Source of the DNA: Marinimicrobium koreense | GTDB taxonomy: Bacteria > Pseudomonadota > Gammaproteobacteria > Pseudomonadales > Cellvibrionaceae | Assembly: GCF_003762925.1 (NCBI RefSeq) | Contig: NZ_RJUK01000001.1 | Coordinates: 1,612,001-1,676,000, forward strand | Reading direction: 5' to 3' | Length of the DNA stretch: 64,000 nucleotides | Shown: positions 19,268 to 28,456 of the stretch, one piece after another | How positions within the stretch are numbered: the stretch's first letter is position 1 | How the letters are laid out: each line of letters begins with the position of its first letter | Notes under the pieces: model-generated | Databases searched by the model: none | What the model was told of the DNA's origin: nothing | Seen by the model: the letters and a program-made list of their open reading frames with translations, nothing else | Made by a program: the position numbers and the translations under genes

Positions 19268-20200
19268 CTACCAGGCGTAACGGATGCCTGCGATACCTTG
19301 TGCCCCAGCGACTTTTGCCTGGGGCAGGGTTTCTGGCCCCACACCGCCCAAGGCGTAGACTGGCAGGGGCACTCCGGCCACCCAATCGGCAAAACGCTCC
19401 CAACCTAGAGGCACGCTGTCCGGGTGACTCCGAGTTGCCTGCACCGGGGACAGAAACACGTAATCCACACCCAGGCGAATCGCCTGAGCCAGTTCATGCT
19501 TGCTATGGCAGGACGCGCCCCACCAACCGGAAAGCCCCAACGGGCGCCGCTCACAGTGCCGCAACGCCTCGGCGTTCATGTGCCAGCCCGCCAGCCCGCT
19601 CAGACAGCGATCTTCCGGGCCATGAGCAATCAGTGTGGCACCAAACCGGGCACACAGTGCTTGCGCCTGTAGGGCCCGAGTCCGATACGCGTCGGCCGAT
19701 AGCTCCGGGGCACGCAAGTGAATCCAGAAGTGGCCATTGGTCAAAGCCCGTTCCAGGCGCTGCCACCAGTCTGCCTCCGAGTCGGCGGAACCGGTAATCA
19801 GTATCTGTTGTGGCAGGCGAATGGCATGGAGGATCGGCCGGTTGGCCTCGGGGAAGCGGTAGTCGGGTAAGGCCGCCGGCTCGACCCAGCGCACCGGCTG
19901 GCCCTCGTTGCCGCGCGCCTCGCCCGAAAAATCGGTCACCCGGCAAACCTGCAGCAAAACGGACTTGTCCGGGTAGTCGTGGCGGATGTCAATCAGCGGC
20001 TCGGTGGCGCGCACCTGTATCGAGAGTTCCTCCGCCAGCTCCCGAGCGAGGGCATCGGCCAGCGTTTCCCCCTCATCGACCTTACCCCCGGGAAACTCCC
20101 AGAGCCCGCCCTGATGCACATGCTCGGGGCGGCGGGCAATCAGGATTCGACCCTGTGGGTCCTGAATCACACCCACCGCCACTCGTACTACCGAACCCAC
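19268..20200 (-). CDS. Nudix hydrolase (MutT-like) fused to ThiE/TenI-like domain
   Basis: About 310 residues. The N-terminal Nudix domain has the box starting GGKVDEGETLADALARELAEE, matching Gx5Ex7REuxEE but with Ser after it in place of Gly. The C-terminal half resembles thiamine-phosphate synthase/TenI (HLRAPELSADAYRTR; ASCHSKHELAQA; YVFLSPVQATRSHP; YALGGV). Such fusions are common in gammaproteobacteria and are annotated as 8-oxo-dGTP diphosphatase MutT. I place the start at GTG 20200, 4 nt after the argJ stop, with GGAG about 8 nt upstream; an upstream in-frame ATG at 20242 would overlap argJ. Confidence 0.85.
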   Translation of the reverse strand: MGSVVRVAVGVIQDPQGRILIARRPEHVHQGGLWEFPGGKVDEGETLADALARELAEELSIQVRATEPLIDIRHDYPDKSVLLQVCRVTDFSGEARGNEGQPVRWVEPAALPDYRFPEANRPILHAIRLPQQILITGSADSEADWWQRLERALTNGHFWIHLRAPELSADAYRTRALQAQALCARFGATLIAHGPEDRCLSGLAGWHMNAEALRHCERRPLGLSGWWGASCHSKHELAQAIRLGVDYVFLSPVQATRSHPDSVPLGWERFADWVAGVPLPVYALGGVGPETLPQAKVAGAQGIAGIRYAW

Positions 20201-20204
20201 GGAA

Positions 20205-21425
20205 TCAGCTCCGGTAATCGGCGTTGATGCGCACGTACTCATGGGACAGGTCGGTGGTCCAAAGGGTTTCCGCGCAACCGCCGCGACCGAGGTCAATGCG
20301 GATGGTGATTTCCGCCTGATCCATGACCGCCTGGCCCTGCTCTTCGGTATACCCCTCGGCGCGTCCTCCCTCTTCCACAATCAGCGTGTCGTTGAGGTGG
20401 ATGCGAACTTTGTTGGCGTCCAGCGCCGGCACGCCGGCATAGCCCACCGCCGCCACAATACGCCCCCAATTGGGGTCCGAGGCGAACAGGGCGGTTTTGA
20501 TCAGCGGCGAATGCGCCACCGCATAACCCACCTGCAGACACTCATCCTGACTGGCACCGCCGCTGACCGCCAGAGTGACAAACTTGGTCGCCCCTTCGCC
20601 GTCAGCGACGATGCACTTGGCGAGGTATTCATGGGCATCGATGATCAGCCCACGCACTTTCTCGTACAAATCGCCAGACGCCTCGGTGATTGCCTCCGCG
20701 CCGGATTGGCCGGTCGCCATCAGAATGCAGGAGTCATTGGTGGAGGTGTCGCCGTCAATGGTGATCCGGTTAAAGGATCTATTCGCGGCCTCCTTGCACA
20801 GATCGTCCAGCACCGGCTGAGCGATATCCGCATCGGTGGCAATATAGGCAAGCATGGTGCCCATGTTCGGCTTGATCATACCCGCGCCTTTGGCAATACC
20901 ATTTACCGTGATGGTTTTGCCCTGATGCTCGACGCTGGCGGTATAACCCTTGGGACGAGTATCGGTGGTCATGATCGCCTTGGCCGCTGCTTCCCAGTTG
21001 GCTTCGCTGAGCCCGGCATGGGCTTGAGGCAACACATTGACAATCTTGTTGACCGGCAGCGGCTCCCCGATCACGCCGGTGGAAAACGGCAGCACCTGAG
21101 CGGCCTGTACACCGGACAACTGGGCTACGGCCTCACTGGTGGCAATGGCGTCGCGCCGACCCCGCTCGCCCGTGCAGGCGTTGGCGTTGCCGGAGTTGAT
21201 CACCAGGTAGCGGGGGCTGGCCTGTTTGAGGTATTCGCGGCACAGCGTCACCGGCGCGGCACAAAAGGCGTTGCGGGTGAACACGCCGGCGCTGCGGGTA
21301 CCTGCGGCCAGCTCGATCAATACCACATCCTGGCGACCGGGCTTTTTGATCCCGGCGCTAGCCGTGGCCAGTTTGATCCCGGCCAGTGGGGGCATGGAGG
21401 GGAAGGGGTATTCGCCAACGGCCAT
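20205..21425 (-). CDS. argJ: Bifunctional ornithine acetyltransferase / N-acetylglutamate synthase
   Basis: Transfers acetyl from N-acetylornithine to glutamate, recycling the acetyl group in arginine synthesis; the bifunctional form can also use acetyl-CoA. The 406-residue precursor carries the autoprocessing site in KPNMGTMLAYIATD, where Thr after Gly becomes the N-terminal nucleophile of the beta chain. NSGNANACTG and DGDTSTNDS are further family motifs. It lies between secA, about 290 nt upstream on the same strand, and the Nudix/ThiE-like gene, which begins 4 nt after it. This order (M23 peptidase-secA-argJ-Nudix) matches that of pseudomonads. Confidence 0.96.
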   Translation of the reverse strand: MAVGEYPFPSMPPLAGIKLATASAGIKKPGRQDVVLIELAAGTRSAGVFTRNAFCAAPVTLCREYLKQASPRYLVINSGNANACTGERGRRDAIATSEAVAQLSGVQAAQVLPFSTGVIGEPLPVNKIVNVLPQAHAGLSEANWEAAAKAIMTTDTRPKGYTASVEHQGKTITVNGIAKGAGMIKPNMGTMLAYIATDADIAQPVLDDLCKEAANRSFNRITIDGDTSTNDSCILMATGQSGAEAITEASGDLYEKVRGLIIDAHEYLAKCIVADGEGATKFVTLAVSGGASQDECLQVGYAVAHSPLIKTALFASDPNWGRIVAAVGYAGVPALDANKVRIHLNDTLIVEEGGRAEGYTEEQGQAVMDQAEITIRIDLGRGGCAETLWTTDLSHEYVRINADYRS

Positions 21426-21462
21426 TTTTGGAACTCCGTTTTAATCAAGTATCTACCACAAT

Positions 21463-21492
21463 GGTGGATCACGGCCTTTGGCCTTATCCACC
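21463..21492. repeat. Short GGTGGAT...ATCCACC palindrome
   Basis: GGTGGAT (21463-21469) and ATCCACC (21486-21492) flank GCCTTTGGCCTT-type sequence. The same design, GGCGGAT...CCTTTGGCTT...ATCCGCC, forms each arm of the larger inverted repeat at 47350-47439. It is a widespread type of intergenic palindrome in Proteobacteria. It lies just upstream of argJ. Confidence 0.5.
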
Positions 21493-21501
21493 CCACGCGC
21501 T

Positions 21502-21700
21502 ATGGCACTGAGGGCCGTTGAGGGGTATAGCGGTTGGAGACTCTCTGAGGCATGGATGCCGATGAGAAGCCTCCAGGGAGGGATTCATTCGCCACATCCC
21601 TTTGGCTCACCCTTCGGGCAGCTCCGCTGTACTAATTGGCTGTCCTGCCAATTAGTCACGGCGGGTCTCCAACCGCGATACCCCTCAACGGACCGGACGT
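21502..21700. repeat. Palindromic interspersed repeat, copy 2 (with internal insertion)
   Basis: Arms at 21515-21541 and 21665-21691 match at 26 of 27 positions when inverted. The edges ATGGCACTGAGGGC and ACCGGACGT mirror those of copy 1 at 27-152. An inner hairpin GGCAT-GG-ATGCC (21549-21560) sits where copy 1 also has one, and both copies share CCAGGGA-GGG-TTCA-like sequence. Relative to copy 1 about 70 nt extra lie between GGGATTCA and CACGGCGG. That extra piece contains a perfect 10-nt inverted repeat (21631-21640 and 21647-21656). The element lies between secA and argJ and may end secA transcription. Confidence 0.75.
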
Positions 21701-21712
21701 CACGCTATCCTA

Positions 21713-24439
21713 TCAGTTCAACTTACCGTGACACTGCTTGTATTTTTTGCCGGAACCGCAGGGGCACGGATCGTTGCGGCCCACTTTGCGCCCGTCGCGC
21801 ACGAACGGCTGGCCGCCAGGCTCACCCTCTCCCGCCGACTGCTCCGCCGCCTGTTGGCGACCGCCGCTCAAGGCCGACACCTCATCGTGCTGCAGCTGCA
21901 TCTTCTGACGTTCGCGCTCTTCGCGCCGCTTGCGCTCCATCTCCTCCATCTGCTCCCGGGTCACCGGCTCAACCCGGGCCAGCAGATGAATCACTTCATG
22001 CTTCACTTTATCCAGCATGCCCTGGAACAGATAAAACGCTTCGCGCTTGTATTCCTGTTTGGGGTTTTTCTGGGCATAGGAGCGCAGGTTAATGCCCTGA
22101 CGCAAGTGATCCATGTTGGCCAACTGCTCTTTCCAGGCATTGTCCAATACCTGCAACATCACCTGCTTTTCAATCTCGGTCATCACCGGCCCGATACGGG
22201 CACACTTGGCGTCGTAGGCACCCTGAACCTCTGTCTGGATTTTTTCGCGCAGCTTTTCTTCGTGTAACTGATCGTCCTCATCCAGCCACTTGGCCAATGG
22301 CAGACGCAGCCCGAATTCCTGCTCCAGACGTTTCTCCAGACCCGTCACATCCCACTGTTCTTCCAGACTCTGGGGCGGAATGTGTTCGCTGATGATCTCA
22401 TCGACCACATCAAAACGCACCGAATTGATGGTGTCGGTGATCGTTTCGGCTTCGAGCAGCTCGTTGCGCTGCTGATACACCACCTGACGCTGATCATTGG
22501 CGACGTTATCAAACTCCAACAACTGTTTGCGGATGTCGAAGTTGCGACCTTCCACCTTGCGCTGCGCCTTTTCGATGGCATTGTTCACCATGCGGTGCTC
22601 GATCGCTTCGCCCTTTTCCATACCCAGGGCCTGCATGAAGCCTCGAATGCGGTCTGATGCGAAAATCCGCATCAGACTGTCTTCCATCGACAGGTAAAAA
22701 CGGGTGACCCCCGGATCCCCCTGACGACCGGCCCGGCCGCGCAACTGATTGTCGATCCGGCGCGATTCGTGACGTTCGGTACCGATGATGTGCAGGCCAC
22801 CAGCCTCAATCACCTGCTCGTGGCGCTTTTTCCACTCGCTTTTGATCTGCTCGATCTGGGCATCGGTGGGGTTGTCCAGCTTGGCAACCTCGGCTTCCCA
22901 GTTGCCGCCAAGCACGATGTCGGTACCCCGACCGGCCATGTTGGTGGCAATGGTCACCGCGCCCGGACGGCCGGCCTGAGCGATGATTTCCGCTTCCTTC
23001 TCGTGGTACTTGGCATTGAGCACCTGGTGTTCAATACCGGCTTTTTTCAGCCGGCTGGACATTTCCTCAGAGGTCTCGATGGAGGCGGTACCCACCAGTA
23101 CCGGGGCTTTCTGCTCCTGATACTTCTTAACGTCCTCGACGATGGCGTCGTACTTCTCCTCCACTGTCAGGTAGACCACATCGTTCAGGTCGATCCGCTG
23201 CTTGGGTTTGTTGGTGGGAATGACCACCACATCCAGACCGTAGATTTCCCGGAATTCAAAGGCTTCGGTATCGGCGGTACCGGTCATACCGGACAGGGTT
23301 GGATACAGACGGAAGTAATTCTGGAAGGTGGTCGAGGCCAGCGTCTGGCTCTCGCTCTGGATCGGCACACCCTCTTTGGCCTCGATGGCCTGGTGAAGGC
23401 CTTCGGACAAGCGGCGACCTGCCATGGTGCGCCCGGTGTGTTCATCGATCAGTACCACCTGATTGTTCTGTACGATGTATTCCACATCCCGATGGAACAA
23501 CGCGCGGGCGCGCAGGGCGGAGTTGACGTGGTGCAGCAGTCCCAGATTGTTCGCGGCGTACAGACTCTCTCCCTCCGGCAACAGGCCGGAGCGGGATAGC
23601 AGGTCTTCCACTTTCTGGTGTCCCTGCTCGGTCAACTCAACCTGGCGGCTTTTTTCATCGACGGTGTAATCGCCATCCTCACCGTCTTCCGGCACCGGGT
23701 TCAGGTTCTGAATCAGCTTGCCCATACGCATGTACAGCTCAGAGCTGTTCTCCGCCGCACCGGAGATGATGAGCGGGGTACGCGCCTCGTCAATCAGGAT
23801 CGAGTCGACTTCGTCCACCACGGCGAAGTTGAGCGGCCGCTGGACTTTGTCCTTCAGGCTGAGGGCCATGTTATCGCGCAGATAATCAAAGCCGAACTCG
23901 TTGTTGGTACCGTAGGTGATATCTGCCGCGTAGGCTTCGCGCTTGTCGGCGGAGGGCTGCATGGAGCGGATAACGCCGACGGTCATGCCCAGCTTCCGGT
24001 AGACCTTGCCCATCCAGGCGGCGTCTCGAGACGCCAGGTAATCGTTCACCGTGACCACGTGGACGCCACGGCCGGTCAGGGCGTGCAGATAACAGGGCAA
24101 GGTGGATACCAGGGTTTTACCTTCACCGGTGCGCATTTCGGAAATCTTGCCCTGGTGAAGGGCCATCCCACCGATCATCTGGACATCGAAGTGCCGCAGA
24201 CCCAACGCCCGCTTACTGGCTTCGCGAACCACCGCGAACGCTTCCGGCAGCAGTTGATCCAGGGTTTCCCCCTGCTCAAAGCGTTGTTTGAACTCCGTTG
24301 TCTTGGCCGCCAAGGCCTCATCACTGAGCGCTTCCAGCTCGCCTTCCATCTCGTTGATTTTGGCGACTGTTTTGCGCATACGCTTCAATTCGCGCTCGTT
24401 CTTCGAGCCGAACAGGGACTTCACTAATTTACCGATCAT
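21713..24439 (-). CDS. secA: Preprotein translocase ATPase SecA
   Basis: The motor that drives unfolded preproteins through SecYEG. 908 residues, full length. It has Walker A MRTGEGKT (near residue 102), Walker [14 protein letters not shown], the DEAD-box motor signature [10 protein letters not shown] and a long helical scaffold. The extreme C terminus is the SecB-binding zinc motif [13 protein letters not shown]. Upstream of it on the same strand is an M23 peptidase gene in place of E. coli secM, so regulation by SecM arrest is not evident. A hairpin lies about 45 nt before the start. Confidence 0.98.
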   Translation of the reverse strand: MIGKLVKSLFGSKNERELKRMRKTVAKINEMEGELEALSDEALAAKTTEFKQRFEQGETLDQLLPEAFAVVREASKRALGLRHFDVQMIGGMALHQGKISEMRTGEGKTLVSTLPCYLHALTGRGVHVVTVNDYLASRDAAWMGKVYRKLGMTVGVIRSMQPSADKREAYAADITYGTNNEFGFDYLRDNMALSLKDKVQRPLNFAVVDEVDSILIDEARTPLIISGAAENSSELYMRMGKLIQNLNPVPEDGEDGDYTVDEKSRQVELTEQGHQKVEDLLSRSGLLPEGESLYAANNLGLLHHVNSALRARALFHRDVEYIVQNNQVVLIDEHTGRTMAGRRLSEGLHQAIEAKEGVPIQSESQTLASTTFQNYFRLYPTLSGMTGTADTEAFEFREIYGLDVVVIPTNKPKQRIDLNDVVYLTVEEKYDAIVEDVKKYQEQKAPVLVGTASIETSEEMSSRLKKAGIEHQVLNAKYHEKEAEIIAQAGRPGAVTIATNMAGRGTDIVLGGNWEAEVAKLDNPTDAQIEQIKSEWKKRHEQVIEAGGLHIIGTERHESRRIDNQLRGRAGRQGDPGVTRFYLSMEDSLMRIFASDRIRGFMQALGMEKGEAIEHRMVNNAIEKAQRKVEGRNFDIRKQLLEFDNVANDQRQVVYQQRNELLEAETITDTINSVRFDVVDEIISEHIPPQSLEEQWDVTGLEKRLEQEFGLRLPLAKWLDEDDQLHEEKLREKIQTEVQGAYDAKCARIGPVMTEIEKQVMLQVLDNAWKEQLANMDHLRQGINLRSYAQKNPKQEYKREAFYLFQGMLDKVKHEVIHLLARVEPVTREQMEEMERKRREERERQKMQLQHDEVSALSGGRQQAAEQSAGEGEPGGQPFVRDGRKVGRNDPCPCGSGKKYKQCHGKLN

Positions 24440-24483
24440 TGTTATTACCGTACTTGAGCAATTTGCGGGTGAACGACTGTCAC

Positions 24484-24503
24484 CTCGTCGGAAAACCGAC
24501 GAG
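24484..24503 (-). promoter_or_regulatory. Hairpin in the secA leader
   Basis: CTCGTCGG (24484-24491) and CCGACGAG (24496-24503) form a perfect 8-bp stem with a 4-nt loop in the 107-nt gap between the M23 peptidase gene and secA. Read on the minus strand the loop is TTTT and no U-run follows. It could be a processing or attenuation structure in the shared transcript. Confidence 0.4.
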
Positions 24504-24546
24504 TAAACCGAATGTGGCCTGCGAAAGCAAGCGGGAGGGAGGGGAA

Positions 24547-25485
24547 TTAACGGCTGGCGCGATGGATATAAGTCGCCGGATCCACCGCACGACCGTTTTT
24601 GTACACCTCGAAGTGCACGTGTGGGCCGGTAGAGCGGCCGCTGGAGCCCATCAGAGCAATGACCTGGCCTTTCTTGACCACATCACCGACTTTGACCAGG
24701 TTTTCTTTGTTGTGTGCATAGCGCGTGGTGAAACCGCCGCCATGATTGATTTCCACCATCTGACCGTAGCCATGACGATCTTGCGACCAGGTGACCACAC
24801 CGGCGGCGACCGAAATGATTTCGGAGCCGTCTTTGCCAGCAAAATCCACGCCGCCGTGCCACGCGACCTGACCGGTGAACGGATCGGTACGACGGCCAAA
24901 GCGCGAGGACATCCAGCCCTTCTTGATCGGGCGACCGGCGATAAAAATGTCGTCCTGCAACTTGCGCTTGGCCAGCAGAGCATCCAGCGTGGCCAGCTGC
25001 TGTTCGCGATTCTCGATCTGATTGGACAGCTGGTCAATCACGCTGATGAAATCGGGGGGCGTGTAGGGATCACCAATGGTGGCGGTTTCCGGGCCACCCA
25101 GGGCGGGAGGCTGACTGAAATCAAATTCGCCTTCATCGAGGTTGGCGAGGCTGGTCAGGTGCTCACCCAACGCATCCAAGCGCATCAGACGGGCCTGTAG
25201 CTCGGCCACCCTCAGTGTCAGAGCGGCCACTTGGGACCGGGCATGCTCGCGGGTTTCTTCCACCTGCGCCTGCTGCTCAGCCAAGGTGGCTTCCCAGGCT
25301 CGCCGGGACTCAGCGGTAAACACATCGCTATTGCCATTCAGCGAACTCAGCCACTGCGCTCCCAACACCCCGGCCGCCGTCACCGGCATGCCCAGCAGGC
25401 AGATGGACAGCAGCGCACGCGTCCAGCCACCCAAGGTGATGCTGCGCGTCTGGCCGTGCTGTTTACTGACAATAATGATCTTCAT
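24547..25485 (-). CDS. M23 (LytM-type) peptidoglycan endopeptidase, membrane anchored
   Basis: 312 residues: a short cytosolic start, one membrane segment (about 22-47), a coiled coil (about 60-115), a linker and a C-terminal LytM domain. All zinc/catalytic residues are present: His210 and Asp214 in HGGVD, His259-region YAHN, and His289/His291 in HVH. It is therefore likely an active endopeptidase acting on peptide cross-links in the periplasm, unlike degenerate EnvC/NlpD activators. The position between lpxC and secA is conserved in pseudomonads. There a DUF721 gene usually precedes it; I do not see one here. Confidence 0.92.
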   Translation of the reverse strand: MKIIIVSKQHGQTRSITLGGWTRALLSICLLGMPVTAAGVLGAQWLSSLNGNSDVFTAESRRAWEATLAEQQAQVEETREHARSQVAALTLRVAELQARLMRLDALGEHLTSLANLDEGEFDFSQPPALGGPETATIGDPYTPPDFISVIDQLSNQIENREQQLATLDALLAKRKLQDDIFIAGRPIKKGWMSSRFGRRTDPFTGQVAWHGGVDFAGKDGSEIISVAAGVVTWSQDRHGYGQMVEINHGGGFTTRYAHNKENLVKVGDVVKKGQVIALMGSSGRSTGPHVHFEVYKNGRAVDPATYIHRASR

Positions 25486-25841
25486 GAAGCGGATATTACC
25501 CGTTTTAGTGTCCGGATTGCACAGTACTAATCGGCATTTTATGCCGATTATCTATATCAAATCCGTCTAATTTTGGTTCACTTATAGCCATTGGCACTAA
25601 ACAGCATCATCAACCAAAGAAAAATCCATGAATTTCAACGTGTTATGTTATTTGGAGCATTTCAGCGGGTCAATACGAAGCGCTTAGCCCGAAATCAATC
25701 ACCAAATATGGCATATAAAGCCCTGAATTACCAACTTTTCGGCTATTTGGACCTGGTGTAGAGGCATAACCCAGCGGATGAGCCCTTCCCGGCCCGCTAA
25801 ATGTCACAGTATTAGCGGCGGAGTAAACCGGTACCCGGAAC
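25486..25841. other. AT-richer intergenic stretch between lpxC and the M23 gene
   Basis: About 360 nt with visibly higher A+T than the flanking genes and no convincing gene. A perfect hairpin TAATCGGCAT-TTT-ATGCCGATTA lies at 25528-25550, 43 nt before the M23 peptidase start. In related genomes this slot often holds a small DUF721 gene; none can be read here on either strand. Confidence 0.5.
25528..25550. promoter_or_regulatory. Perfect 10-bp palindrome upstream of the M23 peptidase gene
   Basis: TAATCGGCAT (25528-25537) and ATGCCGATTA (25541-25550) are exact inverted copies around TTT. Without a T-run it is more like an operator or mRNA hairpin than a terminator. No regulator can be named from the sequence. 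Confidence 0.35.
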
Positions 25842-25875
25842 AAAAAGGCCGCGCTGTCACCAGCGCGGCCTTTTG
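25842..25875 (-). terminator. Rho-independent terminator of lpxC
   Basis: A-run, GGCCGCGCTG (25847-25856), TCAC loop, CAGCGCGGCC (25861-25870), T-run. It lies 35 nt downstream of the lpxC stop. The A-tract on the other side gives a U-run for the minus strand. Confidence 0.9.
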
Positions 25876-25909
25876 GGCGAATCAGGATTCGCGAGCGCTA
25901 CCCGCCCAC

Positions 25910-26821
25910 TTACACCGCCAACAGCGGCTTCATGTAAGAGATCGGTGCGGTACTCTCGTCTTCAAATGTCACCACTTCCCAGGCATCGCGCTGGGCAATG
26001 AGCTGACGCAGGGACTTGTTATTCAGGCCGTGCCCTGATTTGTGGGCCCGGAACTCGCCAATCAGGCTGTTGCCCAGCAAGTACAGGTCGCCAATCGCAT
26101 CGAGCACCTTGTGCTTGACGAACTCATCCTCGTAACGCAGACCGTCCTCGTTCAGAATCCGGTAGTCGTCCACGACGATGGCGTTGTCGACACTGCCGCC
26201 TTTCGCCAGACCTTTGGAGCGCAGATACTCAATCTCATGCATAAAACCAAAGGTTCGGGCGCGGCTCACTTCCTTCACGAAGGAGGTGCTGGAGAAATCC
26301 ACGGACGTCTGAAGATTACGCCCCTCAAACACCGGGTGGTTGAAGTCAATGGAAAAAGTGACCTTGAAACCGTCGAAGGGCAGGAAGCTCGCTACTTTGT
26401 CGCCTTCTTCAACTGTCACCGGCTTCTTGATCCGGATGAATTTCTTGGCGGCCGCCTGCTCCTGAATACCAGCGGACTGGATCAGGAATACGAAGGGGCC
26501 AGCGCTACCGTCCATAATGGGGACTTCCGGCGCGCTCACCTCAACGATGGCGTTATCAATTCCGAGCCCGGCCATCGCTGACAGCAGGTGCTCAACCGTG
26601 GACACCCGCACATCGCCCTTGACCAGGGTCGTGGACAGCGTGGTATCGCCGACGTTTTCGGCTTTGGCTTCGATCTCAACGACCGGATCCAGATCGACCC
26701 GGCGGAACACGATTCCGGCATCCGCAGGTGCCGGCAGAAGGGTCAGATATACTTTCTGACCGGTGTGCAAGCCAACACCGGTGGCCCGGATGGCATTTTT
26801 GAGCGTGCGTTGTCTGATCAT
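25910..26821 (-). CDS. lpxC: UDP-3-O-acyl-N-acetylglucosamine deacetylase LpxC
   Basis: Zinc deacetylase catalysing the committed step of lipid A synthesis in the cytosol. From the ATG at 26821 ([21 protein letters not shown]) it has 303 residues, the usual length; an upstream in-frame Met would add 29 atypical residues. Zinc ligands are His78 (STVEHLLSA) and the HKVLDAIGD motif that supplies the other His and Asp. FtsH-dependent turnover relies on the C terminus, here ending KPLLAV. It lies downstream of ftsZ with about 400 nt between, so it should have its own promoter, and it is followed by a strong terminator. Confidence 0.97.
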   Translation of the reverse strand: MIRQRTLKNAIRATGVGLHTGQKVYLTLLPAPADAGIVFRRVDLDPVVEIEAKAENVGDTTLSTTLVKGDVRVSTVEHLLSAMAGLGIDNAIVEVSAPEVPIMDGSAGPFVFLIQSAGIQEQAAAKKFIRIKKPVTVEEGDKVASFLPFDGFKVTFSIDFNHPVFEGRNLQTSVDFSSTSFVKEVSRARTFGFMHEIEYLRSKGLAKGGSVDNAIVVDDYRILNEDGLRYEDEFVKHKVLDAIGDLYLLGNSLIGEFRAHKSGHGLNNKSLRQLIAQRDAWEVVTFEDESTAPISYMKPLLAV

Positions 26822-27218
26822 TACCCTGAGTAGCCCACCTTTGGCTGTGGCATTAGCCCCCTTGTGAGGCGCTGCTGCCGAGTTGTAAAAAGGACGCAAT
26901 TGTAACAATTTTTCATTTCAGTCACTACTGAAATAGCGCTGAACATGCACCATTTTGGTGACATTTACCTCTTTTTACGGTTTGCGGATCCTCTGGCGCG
27001 GTAATCCGTGACACAGATCACGTTTCAACCTCTCAGATCCTGACCGTTCTCCGCCCAACCGGCGTGCGGGCCTGAACTCGACCCGGCTCGCCGGTTGCAA
27101 CGGGCGTGAACTATGACAACAACCAGGGCAAAGGTTCTATACAAAGTTCACAATTCCTTTCATTGCCTCAGACTATTGACCCTTTCCAGCCAATACCCCA
27201 GAGAGCAGATCAGGCTTC
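26822..27218. promoter_or_regulatory. ftsZ-lpxC intergenic region
   Basis: 397 nt without a gene, downstream of ftsZ and upstream of lpxC. It holds an 8-bp hairpin ATTTCAGT-CACT-ACTGAAAT (26915-26934) and a candidate CRP/Vfr palindrome GTGA-N6-TCAC (27008-27021). The lpxC promoter must lie here. TACAAT on the minus strand near 26900 could be a -10, but no good -35 accompanies it. Confidence 0.5.
27008..27021. promoter_or_regulatory. Candidate CRP/Vfr-type site
   Basis: GTGA-CACAGA-TCAC fits the core GTGA-N6-TCAC of CRP-family sites. It lies 187 nt upstream of the lpxC start, rather far for direct activation. A motif this short can arise by chance. Confidence 0.25.
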
Positions 27219-28391
27219 TCAATCCGCCTGACGGCGCAGGAAAGCCGGAATGTCCAGATACTCCAGCTCCTTCTCGGTCGCCGGCGCGGTCGCCGTGGCC
27301 TGCCCGGTGGCCTGAGCGTTCTGGCGCATGACCGTGGGGCGCTCGTAACTGCTGTAGTCCACCTCACCGGTGTTCTTGCGGCGGGTATTGTCTACCACCA
27401 CCTTGGTTTTACCGGCGGGCTTTTCTTCCTTTGCGGGGACGCCCAGGCCCGTGGCCACCACGGTGACCCGTAGCTCGTCGGACATTTCGGGATCGATCAC
27501 GGTACCGACCACCACGGTAGCATCGGAGGAGGCAAACTCTTCGATGGTATTGCCCACCTCGGAGTACTCACCCAACGACAGGTCGATACCGGCAGTGATA
27601 TTCACCAGAATACCGCGCGCGCCCTGAAGGTTGACATCTTCCAGCAGCGGACTGCGAATGGCCGCCTCAGCCGCCTCGCGGGCCCGGTTCTCACCGGTTG
27701 CGTGGCCAGTACCCATCATCGCCATGCCCATTTCGGACATCACCGTACGCACGTCGGCAAAGTCGACGTTGATCATACCCGGACGAATGATCAGGTCGGC
27801 AATACCCTGTACCGCGCCGAGCAGGACGTTGTTGGCCGCCTTGAACGCATCCAGAAGACTGGTGGACTTACCCAGCACCGAGAGCAGCTTTTCGTTCGGG
27901 ATGGTAATCAATGAGTCCACCCGCTCCTGCAGCTCCTTGATACCGGCATCGGCTACGACCATGCGCTTGCGACCTTCGAAGGGGAACGGCTTGGTGACCA
28001 CCGCCACGGTCAGGATGCCCAGATCGCGGGCCACTTCGGCCACGATCGGCGCCCCACCGGTGCCGGTGCCGCCACCCATGCCGGCGGCTATAAACACCAT
28101 GTCGGCCCCGCGCAGTACTTCGGCGATGCGTTCACGGTCTTCCATGGCGGCCTGACGGCCCACTTCGGGGTTGGCGCCCGCACCCAGGCCCTTGGTCATG
28201 CTGTGGCCCAGTTGCAGTACGGTGCGCGAGTCAATGTCCTTGAGCGCCTGTGCGTCGGTATTGGCGCAGATGAACTCCACGCCTTCAATGTTGCTGTCGA
28301 TCATGTGCTTTACGGCGTTGCCACCGCCACCACCGACACCAATGACTTTAATCACGGCATTTTGCGGGATGTTGTCTACGAGCTCGAACAT
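27219..28391 (-). CDS. ftsZ: Cell division GTPase FtsZ
   Basis: Tubulin-like GTPase that polymerises into the Z-ring at midcell. 390 residues with the GTP signature MGGGTGTGGAP (around residue 105), the N-terminal VIGVGGGGGNAV and the T7 synergy loop NVDFADV. A variable linker follows, then the conserved C-terminal peptide LDIPAFLRRQAD that binds FtsA and ZipA. It is the last gene of the dcw cluster, 65 nt after ftsA. Confidence 0.98.
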   Translation of the reverse strand: MFELVDNIPQNAVIKVIGVGGGGGNAVKHMIDSNIEGVEFICANTDAQALKDIDSRTVLQLGHSMTKGLGAGANPEVGRQAAMEDRERIAEVLRGADMVFIAAGMGGGTGTGGAPIVAEVARDLGILTVAVVTKPFPFEGRKRMVVADAGIKELQERVDSLITIPNEKLLSVLGKSTSLLDAFKAANNVLLGAVQGIADLIIRPGMINVDFADVRTVMSEMGMAMMGTGHATGENRAREAAEAAIRSPLLEDVNLQGARGILVNITAGIDLSLGEYSEVGNTIEEFASSDATVVVGTVIDPEMSDELRVTVVATGLGVPAKEEKPAGKTKVVVDNTRRKNTGEVDYSSYERPTVMRQNAQATGQATATAPATEKELEYLDIPAFLRRQAD

Positions 28392-28456
28392 AGTATTTCC
28401 CCTTTTCCTTTACCAAATTAAGAATTATTGAAGTAACAAAATGAGCAAACGGTAAT

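Noticed and set aside
20241-21521. Long plus-strand reading frame opposite argJ
   Set aside because: Antisense shadow of argJ with Gly/His/Arg-rich composition.
27008-27021. CRP/Vfr site as a firm regulator of lpxC
   Set aside because: The core matches, but the site is about 190 nt from lpxC and the motif is short enough to occur by chance. Kept only as a low-confidence feature.
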